The translations under genes and the position numbers were made by a program. The notes under the pieces were generated by a model, which ran no database searches, was not told the DNA's origin, and saw nothing but the letters and a program-made list of their open reading frames with translations. From positions 1 through 6,387 of the forward strand of contig CAZHHH010000137.1 of assembly GCA_964532085.1 (NCBI GenBank): DNA of 6,387 nt, given 5' to 3'. This stretch comes from CAZHHH01 sp964532085 (GTDB lineage: Bacteria > Bacteroidota > Bacteroidia > Bacteroidales > Marinilabiliaceae). Of the stretch, positions 6,014 through 6,387 are shown piece after piece. How positions within the stretch are numbered: position 1 is the stretch's first letter; each line of letters opens with the position of its first letter.

Positions 6014-6387
6014 ATGAAAAACAAGGTTGTAATAATTACAGGCGCATCTTCTGGAATAGGATTAGCCACTGCAAAAGAGTTTGCTCAAAAGGGTGCAAAA
6101 CTTTCATTAGCTGCAAGGTCTATTGATAAATTAGAAGAGCTGAAACAAGAGCTCTCTGCAACTGGCTCCGAAATTATTGTTACACAATGTGATGTTAGCA
6201 TCGAAGAAGATTGCAAACTACTAATTGACAATACTATTAAGCACTTTTCGCAAATCGATATATTAATAAACAACGCTGGTATTTCAATGCGAGCACTTTT
6301 TAAAGACTTAGATTTAAAAGTGATGAAGCAGTTGATGGATATTAACTTTTGGGGTACTGTTTACTGTACCAAATATGCACTTCCTCA
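6014..6387 (+). CDS. Short-chain dehydrogenase/reductase, 3' end outside the window
   Basis: The first 124 codons of an NAD(P)-dependent oxidoreductase of the classical SDR family, cytosolic, cut by the right edge. It opens with a Rossmann fold: VVIITGASSGIGLATA (5-20) holds the TGxxxGxG cofactor-binding motif. AARS (33-36) follows the second strand, where an arginine near the 2'-phosphate site often indicates NADPH. CDV (59-61) is the adenine-contact position, and INNAG (85-89) and Asn111 in DINFWGT are the structural motif and first catalytic-tetrad residue. The catalytic Ser and YxxxK lie beyond the edge. The sequence style resembles DHRS7-like SDRs, but the substrate cannot be told. The ATG is the first in frame, directly before the conserved first strand. 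The gene starts 14 nt after the tRNA terminator and shows no clear promoter of its own. Confidence 0.93.
   Translation, partial: MKNKVVIITGASSGIGLATAKEFAQKGAKLSLAARSIDKLEELKQELSATGSEIIVTQCDVSIEEDCKLLIDNTIKHFSQIDILINNAGISMRALFKDLDLKVMKQLMDINFWGTVYCTKYALP

Noticed and set aside
6085..6273. Minus-strand ORF of 62 codons
   Set aside because: Antisense to the SDR Rossmann fold, which carries clear motifs in the plus frame.
1..6387. CRISPR array, phage genes, toxin-antitoxin or other defence module
   Set aside because: No regularly spaced direct repeats and no recognisable effector, integrase or toxin domain on either strand. The tRNA is intact, but no attachment-site duplication of its 3' end was seen in the window.

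Overview
The window looks like chromosomal DNA from a member of the Bacteroidota. It is AT-rich and lacks clear Shine-Dalgarno sequences. Three putative promoters match the Bacteroides-type -7 box (TAnnTTTG). Its main locus is the sigma factor / FecR / TonB-dependent receptor set typical of that phylum. I cannot name a genus.

Layout, left to right. Positions 1-252 hold no gene: there is a candidate minus-strand terminator (15-48) and an unexplained GC-rich block with two possible hairpins (105-195). At 253-966 (minus) lies a Prx6-type peroxiredoxin with archaeal-style C-terminal cysteines and its own putative promoter. From 5679 down to 1174, all on the minus strand, runs a cell-surface-signalling operon: an ECF sigma factor with a hydrophobic C-terminal tail, a 57-codon very acidic small ORF too short for usual gene callers, a FecR-type anti-sigma factor with one membrane span, and an 885-residue outer-membrane TonB-dependent receptor carrying an N-terminal STN signalling domain. 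On the plus strand follow a tRNA-Pro(GGG) with a good promoter match and intrinsic terminator (5838-5999), and then the first 124 codons of a short-chain dehydrogenase/reductase running off the right edge.

How the genes work together: in characterised systems of this kind, ligand uptake by the receptor is sensed through its periplasmic STN domain, relayed to FecR across the inner membrane, and from there to the sigma factor, which then directs transcription of the uptake genes. The sequence supports this architecture. The ligand is not evident: no SusD-like partner is in the window. The peroxiredoxin lies downstream on the same strand but appears to be separately transcribed.

The least ordinary elements are the acidic small ORF between sigma and anti-sigma, the hydrophobic end of the sigma factor, and the structured block downstream of the peroxiredoxin. 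The rest is standard for the phylum.
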